A program made the translations under genes and the position numbers. A model generated the notes under the pieces. It was not told the DNA's origin. It saw nothing but the letters and a program-made list of their open reading frames with translations, and searched no databases. Of a stretch of DNA of 64,000 bases, positions 50,301 through 61,300 are shown piece by piece; within the stretch, counting starts at the first letter, position 1, and every line of letters starts with the position of its first letter. The DNA is taken from the NCBI GenBank assembly GCA_963920665.1, contig OY987273.1:3412501-3476500 (forward strand), in the 5' to 3' direction. The stretch comes from Straminergon stramineum (lineage: Eukaryota; Streptophyta; Bryopsida; Hypnales; Calliergonaceae).

Positions 50301-52102
50301 CTTTGATGGCTTGTAAAGTACATTTTGTGGGGTTCAATAAGTCAATCTAATTATTAAGGCAACCGAATTTTACTAAGTATTTAGTGTAGTGTTTAGGGCT
50401 CTTCGAAGCAACTCTCAAATATTCTAACATTTGAAATGACAAGTTAAAATTCATTTCATGAAATTGTAGAGTACATTTTCAGAAGCCATAATTTGACTTA
50501 CGTTATGTATATTAGGCCAAGTACCTTCATATTTTTATGTTGACCGTTAGAATTTCACATGTGAAGAAGACTAGAAGACTTGAAGTCACTTATGTAGTTT
50601 TAATGCCCTCATGTTCAAACATTATAATCTTTGAAGCCATCAATGACATTGTTGTGTTTTCTCTTCTTGTGTACTCTCTAACATGTCTAGTGTGAATTTG
50701 ATGGTTCCAAAAAAATAATTGATAAAACTTATGGAATTGATTTTTTTTTTAATTCAATTTCGAGTGAATTCCGGTAAGGTCACAAATGGCCTTGGGTAGT
50801 TGAAAAAATATAATTATATACGAATCGATTTTCATATGAAGTTCATAGAGGACGCATCATTGGATTGTGGGCCTCATAAGTGTGAAGTAATAAGCCTGAC
50901 ATCGTCCGCCGCAACTAGCCATCACAATAAGAGCCACATTCAAAGCCCCGTTGGGCGGCGAGGGTTTCTCTTTCACCTGGGTCGTCTTGCTTTCGCCGTC
51001 CGAGTCCCACTTTCTCCTTGCGCTTCTCCACGCCACACACGTCGATCATTCCAGTACTAGTTCGTCACATTTGGCTGGTCGTCGGAGGCCGTGAGCGATG
51101 AAGCTCTTCAGAGAGTAGCTGTGCTTTCACTTAAGGTACAATAGGTGTGACGTTGGGGTTGCGATCTTCATTTTCGGGCGAGGATGTCTACTCTACTTTG
51201 AAGAAGTAGGGTTCACTATTGTCATCACATATTTACACATTGAAGTTGAAATGCATGATTGTCAATTTCTGTATTATATGCGACTGAGAGGTTGAATACA
51301 GAGGTTGTGGAATGCTTATTTGTTGAAATGGTGGAATTTTGCAGTCGAAATTGTAGAAAAGTCGGAATGCTCAATCGCGGCATTTTGAATTCGTCAATTC
51401 ATGCAATGCTGGAAGGGTAGTTTCCTCAATTGTTGCAGTAGAGTGGTTTGTGAATTCAAAATAGGTGAATAGATAAATTGCTTCACGACGAAGTCCAGGG
51501 ATAGTTGAAGGTGTTAATCGGTAAATTGCGAATTGTAGTACTCCGAAACGTTGAATTGCATAATTTCGGGGCATTGTGAATTTGTTTTTAGTTGAACTTC
51601 TTCTGTTGAATTGTTAATATGCATGCTCAGAACTTTCTCAACGCACCTCCATTCCTAGGTCAATACAATTCTGCATTCTCCATTGTCGTAGTACGTATTC
51701 GCAGCTTTCACTATTGCCATTCAGATTGCTGAATACCAACTAACCTATACGAATGATATTTCGGCGATCATAGTTTATGGTAATAAATTAGGTTCATCTT
51801 TGTCTGAATTACTGTTAGCTTATTGCAAATGTTGGGTCACATCATTGTTTTGCAATCCTGGAATTTCCCAAGTGAAATTTTTGGCTCATGACAGTGACGA
51901 ATGCAATGACAGCAAAATTCATACCCGATGGTTTGAACTGTTGTAAGAATTAGTGACCGATGTTGTATATGCACACAAGTGAAAGTACTTGCTCTGAATT
52001 ATTTTCGCTGGTATAAGTGGCCGACAAAGTTAGCCTCCTAGTAATTCTCATCCTGCTTTTAATAGGTTTGTCACATCATAGGTGCCAACGTTGAATCCAA
52101 TG
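47340..52102. other. AT-rich gene-free region
   Basis: No gene is supported. The composition changes near 50.88 kb, where a GC-richer patch begins (listed separately); from there to 52.1 kb the sequence may be the 5' flank or first intron of the gene at 54.9 kb. Confidence 0.5.
50880..51070. promoter_or_regulatory. GC-richer patch, possible promoter/5' end for copy E
   Basis: A ~190-bp stretch with CpG-rich phrases (TCGTCCGCCGCAAC, GTTGGGCGGCGAGGG) in an otherwise AT-rich context. It lies about 1.0 kb upstream of palindrome array 2 and 3.9 kb upstream of the first solid ATG of copy E. The placement mirrors the patch beside array 1. Confidence 0.3.
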
Positions 52103-53560
52103 TTCAGACCGCGCGGTCTAAACTATTTTTTGAACTTGAAGAATTCGACGTAATAATTATCCATATAGTTTTCACTATGCGATTTCATTTGTTTCCAAAT
52201 ATTCATGTTGTCTATACAGTCCATCAGTTTCAACCGTGTGGTCAAAACTTTCGAGCAGTATGGATCTCTGAAGCATTCAAACCGCATGGTCTAGATTATG
52301 TGGATATTTATTATGTCGAATTTTTTAAACTAAAAAACTAGTTTAGACTGCGCGGTCTGAACTGTGTCCTCGGAACATTTTTTTTTCTAATGCAGTCCTG
52401 GAATAGTTTAGACCGCGCGGTCTACACTGTCGAACATTTTTTCTAAAGCAGTCCAAGAATAGTTTAGACCGCGCGGTCTACACTGTCGAACATTTTTTCT
52501 AAAGCAGTCCAAGAACAGTTTAGACCGCGCGGTCTACACTGTCGAACATTTTTTCTAAAGCAGTCCAAGAACAGTTTAGACCGCGCGGTCTACACTGTCG
52601 AACATTTTTTCTAAAGCAGTCCAAGAATAGTTTAGACCGCGCGGTCTAAACTGTCGAAACATTTTTTCTAACGCAGTCCTGGAACAGTTTAGACCACGCG
52701 GTCTGAACTGTGTCCTATGAACATTTTTTTAATGCAGTCCAGGAACAGTTCAGACCGCGCGGTCTAAACTGTGTCCTATGAACATTTTTTCTAATGCAGT
52801 CCTGGAACAGTTCAGACCGCACGGTCTGAACTGTATCCAGAGATCTGATTTTGTATTGCTGCCCTGAAACAGTTTAGACTGCGCGGTCTGAACTGTCCTA
52901 TGAACATTGTTTCTAATTTAGTCCTGCAGCAGTTCAGACCTCGCGGTCTAAACTGTCGGAACATTTTTTCTAATGTAGTCCTGGAACAATTTAGACCGCG
53001 CGGTCTGAAGTGTCCTTGGAACATTTTTTCTAATGCAGTCCTGGACCAGTTTAAACCGTGTGGTCTAAAGTGTCGGAACATTTTTTCTAACGGGGTCCTG
53101 GAACAGTTTAGACCGCGCGGTCTGAACTGTATCTAGATCTGATTTTGTATTGCTACTCTGGAACAGTTTAGACCGCGCGGTCTGAAATGTATCCAGAGAT
53201 CTGATTTTGTATTGCTGCCCTGGAGCATTTCAGTCCGCACGGTCTAAACTGTCGGAACATTTTTTCTAATGCAGTCCTGGAACAGTTTAGACCGCGCGGT
53301 CTGAACTGTCGACTGATCTGATTTTCTGGAACAGTATTGTGGCAGTTTTGACCTGCCGGATTGAACTTTGTTCAGAGATCAGAATTATGAATTTAGTGAT
53401 TGAACAGTTCCGACCGCGCGGTTTGAATTGTTTCGACGTATTGCAGATGTGGATGCTGTCCTTGGACATTCTAGTGCTTGTCGTCTAAATTACATCCATT
53501 GATAGGAGATTATCAGGCATTCGTTGAGCATTTCCAAGCGCGCGGTATGAACTGCATCCA
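52103..53560. repeat. Palindrome array 2, period ~55-62 bp
   Basis: About 24 palindromes in tandem, several degenerate at the edges. The inner unit is AACATTTTTTCTAAAGCAGT, then CCAAGAACAG, then TTTAGACCGCGCGGTCTA with ACTGT outside it. Many copies keep the outer ACAGT/ACTGT as a further dyad; the one at 52,629-52,652 is a perfect 24-bp palindrome. Spacers differ from those of array 1, so only the palindrome is shared. Confidence 0.88.
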
Positions 53561-54918
53561 CTACTGTAGGATACTGATGTCTGGACTAATCTGACAACAT
53601 TCTAGAATAGAAAGTCAAACGGCCGGGGTATTGTTATAATTGGAAATTATACTCTTAAGGGTAACGCCCTGCGGATGTCCTTGCGAGTTTTTATGAGGTG
53701 ATTGTTGTGGATGAAATCATTTCTGTTTTGGTGACCTTGTGACCCTAATTTGTCTGCTTTCATGGAACACTCCTAATGTCATGCATGATTCAATCGCGAG
53801 ATGTAATTTCTCTTGAATATAAGTCGATAGAATTAGACCTGTTGCATTCCGTGATTATTGGCTCCTTCGTCTAGTTCAGAGCACCCGCTCTAATGGCTGC
53901 GACTTGAATGGAAAACCGCTAATATGATTCCTATTTATTAGAAAGAATGGAATATGCAAGTCTGTCTTGCTCTTTGATTTGCTTGTTATGCTTGTGACAT
54001 GTAGTTTTTGTAATCAGAGTTGGTTTCATTCAACTCGAACATTGTATTGCGGATCACGCAGGATGATTCTCTGTATTGCAACATGGAAGTTGAGTGTATC
54101 TTCCACTTTACGACGTCGGAGATGTATTCTACAATGGTCTTCCATCTCATACCAGTGTATTTCGTCTGACTGGTAATTCATATGGCTTCGTCATGCGAAT
54201 CAGATGGAGACGAGGTTCATTCAACCCTCATAGCATTTTTTTTCTAGAGTGTTTGATGCCCATGGTTGACAGTGAATTCTGTGATCTCCGTGTGCTTGTA
54301 TTTGATATCACGATTTGTCATAATTCATGTCGTTGACATAGAAGCAAATGTACATCACAAAACTTTCTACTAAGCATGGGTTCTTTGGAGTGATAGAGTT
54401 TTTGCTTCTGATGCCTACGTCTTAAAGTCTATTTCCTGGAATGGGTTGTCCAGGGGTTCCAAGAATGTGAAGAGGAGGATGTGAATTTGGAGAAATCCTT
54501 TGCAGTAGATGACTCTCGTCCCATCCCTGATTGCGAGGGCATTGACCGCGACGGATGGTCGGGTAAGGCACTTCTTGCCAGGCACGCAGATGGCACTGAT
54601 TTCGCCGAAGTCATTATAATTACTCCAAGTCCGAACGCGTGTATTGATGGGCAAAGTAGGTTAGGGGAGGATGATGTTGGCATCGTGGTATTGGAGGTAC
54701 ATAATGGGGACCCAAGTGTCGGGGACACTTGTTTGCGTTGGCCAACGCGACAATTGTTTTATCATGGTGGGACTGGGTACGTTAGCGTATATGATCATGC
54801 TCGCAAACGACGTGCTATAGATAAAGAATTAGAGGCAAATCGTAGAGGAGTGGGCAAACGCCAGTACCGTTATGACAGACGAACTCGTGCAGTTGCAGTG
54901 CTGTAGAAGAGAACCAAG
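53561..54918. other. Region between array 2 and copy E
   Basis: From about 54.42 to 54.90 kb a plus-strand frame (FLEWVVQGFQ, ALLARHADGTDFAEVIII, DRRTRAVAVL) continues in phase into copy E but ends at TAG 54,904. It may be the former N-terminus of E. The rest shows no gene. Confidence 0.45.
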
Positions 54919-57453
54919 ATGTTGTCAAATGAGTCCATCGCGGCTGTCTTCACGGATCATTGCTGCGAGAATGACTGCATTCAGAAATTCTCTCCGACCA
55001 CCATTCGTGCACTTCGCATTGAAATGCACCATCAGACTTTTCAAGTCAAGTTCACCAAAAATCTGGACGTCCATAGGACGATGCACGAAGGGGGCTTAAG
55101 GGGGAGGGAACTTGTCACGGTGGAAGGCATAGACATCTGTCCGCATGCTTGGAGGATTCTTCACAACGTCCCTCTACGCACTTTTCAGAGATATAGGGCC
55201 CGGGCCGCGGCCGCCATGAGGGGTGCTCCTCATGGCAACTTGAACACAATAAAAACAAGGACGCCCACCGGTCAGGCCATTGAGACTCTTCGGACGTTGT
55301 TGGAGGCAAGTGCCGACCACATGCCCCACTTGTCACGCACTTTGGACACAGGCGAGAAGGTCTGTGTCAAAGTTCTTCCTGCCGGTACTCAATGGAAGAA
55401 TTTGCTGGCTACTGTGAATGAGGTAAGAGCTCAAGGTCTCTGAACCATATAATGTGGGATGAATAGGACGGCCTCCAACTTTCTGGTGTAGGAAATCCAT
55501 TTTCTATAGTAACCCTTAAAGACTTCGAGCACTAACTAGTGTTGACGTGCCTTGCATGGATTGTAGGCAAACAAGGAATTGGGATTGTCTGCCCTATCGC
55601 AGTCTTGCTTTAGCAGGATTCGAAAAAAATATTTTTTCGAGTACGTCATCAAAGGAAGGGGAGACTCCTTTGCAAGATGTAGCATCTGTGACAACTTGAA
55701 GCAATTACGGGCCTCCTTCGCTCCAGGATCAGAGGACCATCAAAGGATTCAAAAGCGTTTCGAAAAGCACTTGTTTCTTCAAGAAGCCTGTCGCCATGCC
55801 TATTATCGTAGTAGATGGTTATCCAAATTACGACCGTCTCAACTACTATCCATCATGCATGACAAAATGGACCATTCAAAAACAGCTTGTCCGGCGTTGG
55901 CCAGAAAAACAAAGGCCTTGGAGGGACTCATGAAGTTGCCTGTCAAAGTGACAGGAATGTTTGCACACGGGCACGGGGACAGCAAGTATGCGCATTATAG
56001 TTTGGATGTTTTCCCGAGTGACAGCAACTTCACTGTGGGGTCCATTGCCAAATTGTTGCGAGATTTAGAAGAGCCACCCGCAAAGTCTTCCCGGTTATTG
56101 TTTAGAGGGGCGGGCAGCACATCGTTGTACAGGGCATTGCTCAACGGGAGTGCGGTCTGCGTTCATTCGTTGGGAGGTGTTCCTTTGCATCCTATCGAAG
56201 CTCGACCATTGCCACCGGTACTGCACATTCAAATGGACAATTCTTGGAGGGAAAACAAAAATAGATATGTCTTTTGTTTCTGGTCCCTCTTGGTTGCTAG
56301 ACGAATTGTGAAAGAGGTGGTCGTGTCATTCATGATAGTGGGACACACCCACGATGACATCGATGCATCTTTCGGGCGTTGGAGCATGGAACTCCGCAAG
56401 AAAGACCATCCAACCTTGCCTTTGTTGATGCAGTCCTACATGGAAATGGAAGAAGTTCCATTCATTCCCCATCTGATAGAAGAGGTACCCAATTTCAAGG
56501 CTTATGTCAAGCCTTATATTGGGATGAAGAAGAATCAACTAGTGGGTCACTCCAACGGAAGGCAATACAAATTCTTCATGGACGACAACGGGTGGCCGAT
56601 CATGCAGTACAAACTAGCTTGTACTGACATTCCGTGGTTGCCCAAAGACGGATTGAAGCTATGGAAGGAAGATGCCGATCATAAACCTATGCTTCCCGAA
56701 GGTGATCCCCTATGCGTGAAGCCTAGAAAAATGACAAATGAATCGGAGATCCTACGCGGACTTGACGGATACATCCAACATTGGACGGACGTATCAAACG
56801 AAGATGGAACGGCCGAGTACAAGGCCCGCATGTCACAGTTGGTTACATACTGGACTGATGTGAGGAATGCCATGCATGATACAACTGAACCACAGGCTGC
56901 AAGCTCCGAGGAATTGAAGCAAGGATTCTGGCCACGAACTCGACAACCAGGGGATTTTATGACGGACTTCATGCAAGATGGACGTACACGAGAAGAGCTA
57001 GAATTAGAGGACCCATATATTGGGACTCTCGAAGGGAGGCCACCACGGGCGTACAATGTCGCCACGGACCTCCGTGAAGGTTTCTATGTACTTGTGAGAC
57101 CAGCATTGGATTGTGATGAGCCCGTGTGGCTTGGTAGGGCAGTGGAGAATCCACAATTTGATCCGGCTGTTGATCACTTTCGCGAAGTTCTTGTGCAATG
57201 GTACGTACCATGTGGCACGTCCAAAGATTTGCAACGATTGTACGCAGGATGGGACACGAAGACTAATTTCAGATGGAAGGTTGACCGAACGGCCTCGCAA
57301 GCCGACTATGTTTCAACAGACAGTATTATGGCATCTTGGAAACCAAAGAAGAATGATGGGGACAGTTTCGTCGCACCACGACAACAAGTGAGATTTGCAG
57401 TGGATAATTTACATCGAATTGCAGAGGAAGAGCAACAAGGCTTATTGATATGA
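54919..57453 (+). CDS. DUF7869-type protein (transposase-like), copy E
   Basis: Two exons, 54919-55422 and 55567-57453, joined in phase 0 by a GTAAGAG...TTGTAG intron, give about 796 residues. The N-terminus has DHCCENDC, as in this family's Cys-rich start. Exon 2 has CSICD, a DKMDHSKTACP block, then IQMDNSWRENKNRYVFCF (~390) and VGHTHDDIDASFGRWS (~427), the signature of DUF7869 proteins, which look like RNase-H-fold transposase relatives. The frame is open upstream back to about 54.42 kb, but TAG at 54,904-54,906 precedes the first ATG (54919), so I start there. The upstream frame could be a lost N-terminus. Palindrome array 2 lies 1.4 kb upstream. The exact role is unknown. Confidence 0.72.
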
Positions 57454-57940
57454 TTTCTCGTGACAAGGCTTCCTTGACCTTTTTCATTGTTGCAAGCATT
57501 ATATAATACAATGCAAAGTGCCCCTTTTATCTCCATCTGTAGCTCGATTGTGTTTGTCTATTTCGTCCATGAATATTGTTTTGGATCATGAGCTCTTTCG
57601 TAGACTTCAAGAAGCATGGGCACCCTAACAATATATGTACAAAGCACTTTGCTAAATAGAAAATATAAGGTATTTCTGTCCCCATTGTCATCTATTTGAA
57701 AGGGCCGTACTAGGGATAATTTTTGTAATTTTCCATCCACCTACTTGAGAACTAAACAAAATTAATGAAGACACCCACACTTGTGCCCATCATGATCAGA
57801 CAAGAAATGTCCAATTAGGAGGGGGCTAGGGCACCCTGGTCAATGACCCCCAATTCCATGATCATTCTACAGTACTAGCTCTGTAGACAAGACTTTCACT
57901 GACTACATCTATGGCCTTTTCTCTGGTACAACTCATCTAT
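57454..57940. other. 3' flank of copy E
   Basis: No gene is seen. AATAAA-like signals were not convincing. Confidence 0.3.
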
Positions 57941-58134
57941 GGGGAATTTCATTAAAATGGCGGTATTATTGTAGATTCTGCAAAAAATCGTGCATTCAAA
58001 TCAAGCGAAGCAATCAGACACCCACAATCACCCTAAACCATCTACGTAACACAACCATAAACCACCACAGTCAAGGTCCTTCAGCTGCTTATGTCAAAAT
58101 GGCGCATGGCATATGCCATTTTAATGAAATTGCC
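57941..58134. mobile_element. MITE, ATTTCATTAAAATGGCG family, 194 bp
   Basis: Left end GGGGAATTTCATTAAAATGG and right end CCATTTTAATGAAATTGCC. The right ~40 bp, including AAAATGGCGCATGGCATATG, is nearly identical to the MITE at 47.2 kb, while the interior is different. It lies 488 bp downstream of copy E. Confidence 0.75.
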
Positions 58135-58144
58135 TTTCTTAGTA

Positions 58145-58315
58145 TTTCAAGTCAATGTGACTTAAATTTTTTTGCATTACTTCTACTATTCTAATGTAGC
58201 TAGGTGGCTTCGAGTTGAACTAATGTTAACTTGAATCTGCATCAACTTGAATTTCACTCAATTTCAGAGCCCATACAAATTCAAGTCGATGTGAATTCAA
58301 GTTCAAAACAACCAC
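58145..58315. repeat. Cluster of CAAGTCAATGTGACTT-type dyads
   Basis: Several imperfect dyads (AAGTCAATGTGACTTAAA, TTCAAGTCGATGTGAATTC, TCGAGTTGAAC) follow the MITE directly. They are related to the cluster at 23.1-23.66 kb, which also adjoins an end of the same transposon family. Confidence 0.5.
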
Positions 58316-61300
58316 AACTATATTTCCCTAGGGAAGTCCTAATTCCATGAAATGGGACACAATCCAGGCAAAGCATGGAGAAATGAACAACAAGATGCAT
58401 TTCAACAACTCAAAAACCCTAAATGACAAGTTATCATCAAGAACAAAGGATTGCAAAACCTGGAAAGAAAGAAAGGAATTATCATAGAAAACAGAAAAAG
58501 CAACTGGCCTATTTGGTCAAGAAATGTCGGGAATTCATTCACGTTCCTGGAGCTTCTCTTTCAACAAATAATTGACTACGACAATTTGATTTGAGGGTGC
58601 AACAATCTGAAATGCCAAATCACAAACAATGAGTTTCAATAGCATGATCTATACACAACTATCAACATACTAATCCCAAGCAAGAAGAATGGTGGCTTTT
58701 CCAATGCAGTTGTACAACTAGGATTTTGGACCACAAAACTTCTCCTCTACATATCGCAACCAAAAATAAAGGCCTAAACCCTAGCTAATCTTGAAACAAG
58801 TAGGGAAGAACAAGAAAATGCATCCTAAAACTCATAAGCTAGCAATAGAAGAAATTGGCATACAAGAACGACCTATACAACTTGAAATTCTACAAGCTGG
58901 AACAAGACAATGCACTATATACCTCAATCAATGCACAAATGCATAGCATACCAAAACTAGGGTATCCATTCTGAACAAAAACCTCCAACAACAAAGCAAA
59001 GAAAAATAAACGACATTCAACTTACAAAGTCAAGGATACAATTGAAGGCTTTGCAACGGCAGCTCATTTCCAAAATGTCAGCAACCCTAAACCGTGAAGT
59101 TCACACTTCCACCCACCAAGTAGCCCGCCTCATAGCCTTCTTTCCAGAACTTGTGCAATCAAAGAGAACTCATGGAAAATTCTTGCATGTAGAACTCACA
59201 ATATGAAAAACAAGGAACTACAAAAGTTGGAAATGCAAAAGCACAGACAACGTAAGTTGTTGGAAGAAGAAAGCAGGAGCTTGGCAGAACGAAGAAGATG
59301 AGAACAACAATTATCGTGAAACCCTAAACCTGTGGGGTACCCTATACCCATGTGGTACTTTGAAGCAACTATTTTTTTAGAGAGTGCTAGAATATTAATT
59401 ACTTAGAATTTGGTGAGGTATTGTATTTCTACAATGTACATTCATCCATCTTTTGGAGCAAAAAATACTTTTCAATCATTTTCATATACTTTTTCATCAA
59501 AATTTGGCAACTTCATCCACCTTTTTAATAGAAATAGAAATTTCCTTACAGAAAAAAAATTCTTTTATCTAGCATAAAGTACACATTCATTTTGAATTGG
59601 TGCAATCTCGCCCCATTGTGCCACAATACAACCCCTAAACCTAGATTTTGCAAGTCACTAAACCCATATTCATTTGCATAAGTCAAACCCTCAATATGTA
59701 GGCAAGGTAGTCACCGTAGAATTCATCCCTTACTTTGGACATTATGTAAATTGTTAGTTTAAGAAAATGCTCAACCCTTAAACTTCACATGGATGACTAT
59801 GGAAATCATCCCTTTTGACACTTGGGGCAACGTTGTGTTAAGGGAATACCAAAACACTCATTTCAAGTCAAAGTGTTAATGCAGTTCAAAGACCTCCATT
59901 TATTAGAGAGAATTTCTCAACTTGGATGAACAATTGCACTTGAATATGTAGAATCAAACCATAGGATCTTGTAGTTTACTTGTCTAAGTCAAAGTGTTCA
60001 ATCCCATGAAGTTTGACCCAACAAATTGGAACATGATCGCCCCTTTTGAATTTTTTGGATACTATGGACTTTTAATTTGATAATATTGTGTTGAAGAATG
60101 CAGTTGAAAGTCTAAGAATAAAATATATTTTCCTAAATCTTGATTTTCATTCTTCAAGAAATTGTTAAGTAGAAGTAGGTCTAGGATTATAGGTTAAATG
60201 GAATCATCAATACTCGGCTTGAACAAGGGATTGAAACATACAAATCTTAGTAGCAATGACATTGTTGTAGCAAACCTAACGTTGTCAAACAATTTTTCCT
60301 GAAAAATTGTAGAATTTGCATTCATCAATGAATTGTGTAGGGTATTTCTTCAAGAAAACTCTCATATTGCCTAGAAACGAACATTGTTGTTCACATGAAA
60401 TGGAATGAATGAAAGCTTAACATGTGGATGTAAATGCAATCTTCCAAGAAAAAAATTTTAAAGTTTCATTGAGATATATTGGAGATGTAGATTCAACAAA
60501 AAATTTCCTTGACTATGTACATTTGCTACATGCTCAAACAAATCAACCCCTTGCCTACTTGCATATCTATAGATTGTTTTTTCTTATAGTGGCCATCAAT
60601 ATTGATTGGCTAAATTTCTCTCCTAAGACTATCAACATTCACCATTTTCTACAGTATTTGACTTTGGCAAATTTTTTCTCTAAATCAAAACTTTCATTCG
60701 CCTATGGAAAGAGAACTTGAAGAATGACATGAGAAAAATATAGAAGTTCAATTTTGGGGGGGCATTTAGGAGTTAAAAGCAAAGTAAACATTGTCATGTT
60801 GTCCAATTTTTTCTCTTAGAAGTTTGTGAAAATTGAGTTAAAAATTGGATTGTATACACATTACTTTTTTTATGAAAAACATAAAGAGATACTATAATTG
60901 GGATGCCTACAAAAACATATGCTTCATAATTACTTTCACAATGATAATGTGCATGAAATTAACCAATCTTTTAATATTTAGACCAAATTATAATCTATAA
61001 GGAATTGATGAAAAAAATTATTGAAAACTTTTGTGCTTTTTTGTTTTTTGAGCTTCACCCTTTTGAACTTTTTCTCCCAGACATCGATTAAAATTTTAAT
61101 TTTATTCCCATGATTGAATGGAATTTGTTTTTCCATCCTAAAATGAAATTTCAAAAAATCTTACTAAAAATTGAGATCATACGAACCAAATCAAACCTTC
61201 AATTGTTTGTGAAAGGAACACTTGGGACATTTGGATTATGGGTTTGATGAAAATAGAATAATTAAAAGGTTTCTAAACAAAAATCAGTCCACCTAATAAA

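Noticed and set aside
38909..51574. Short open frames in the AT-rich desert
   Set aside because: All are under about 100 codons, biased to Lys/Asn/Ile/Phe, without splice sites or motifs.
36622..53560. CRISPR-like look of the palindrome arrays
   Set aside because: Spacers are related to each other within each array rather than unique, the repeat is a full dyad of 20 bp, and the DNA is eukaryotic with no cas genes.
23690..58134. One giant transposon bounded by the ATTTCATTAAAATGGCG ends
   Set aside because: The right end at 58,134 has its own left end 194 bp away, so it is a MITE. The left end at 23,690 is unpaired.
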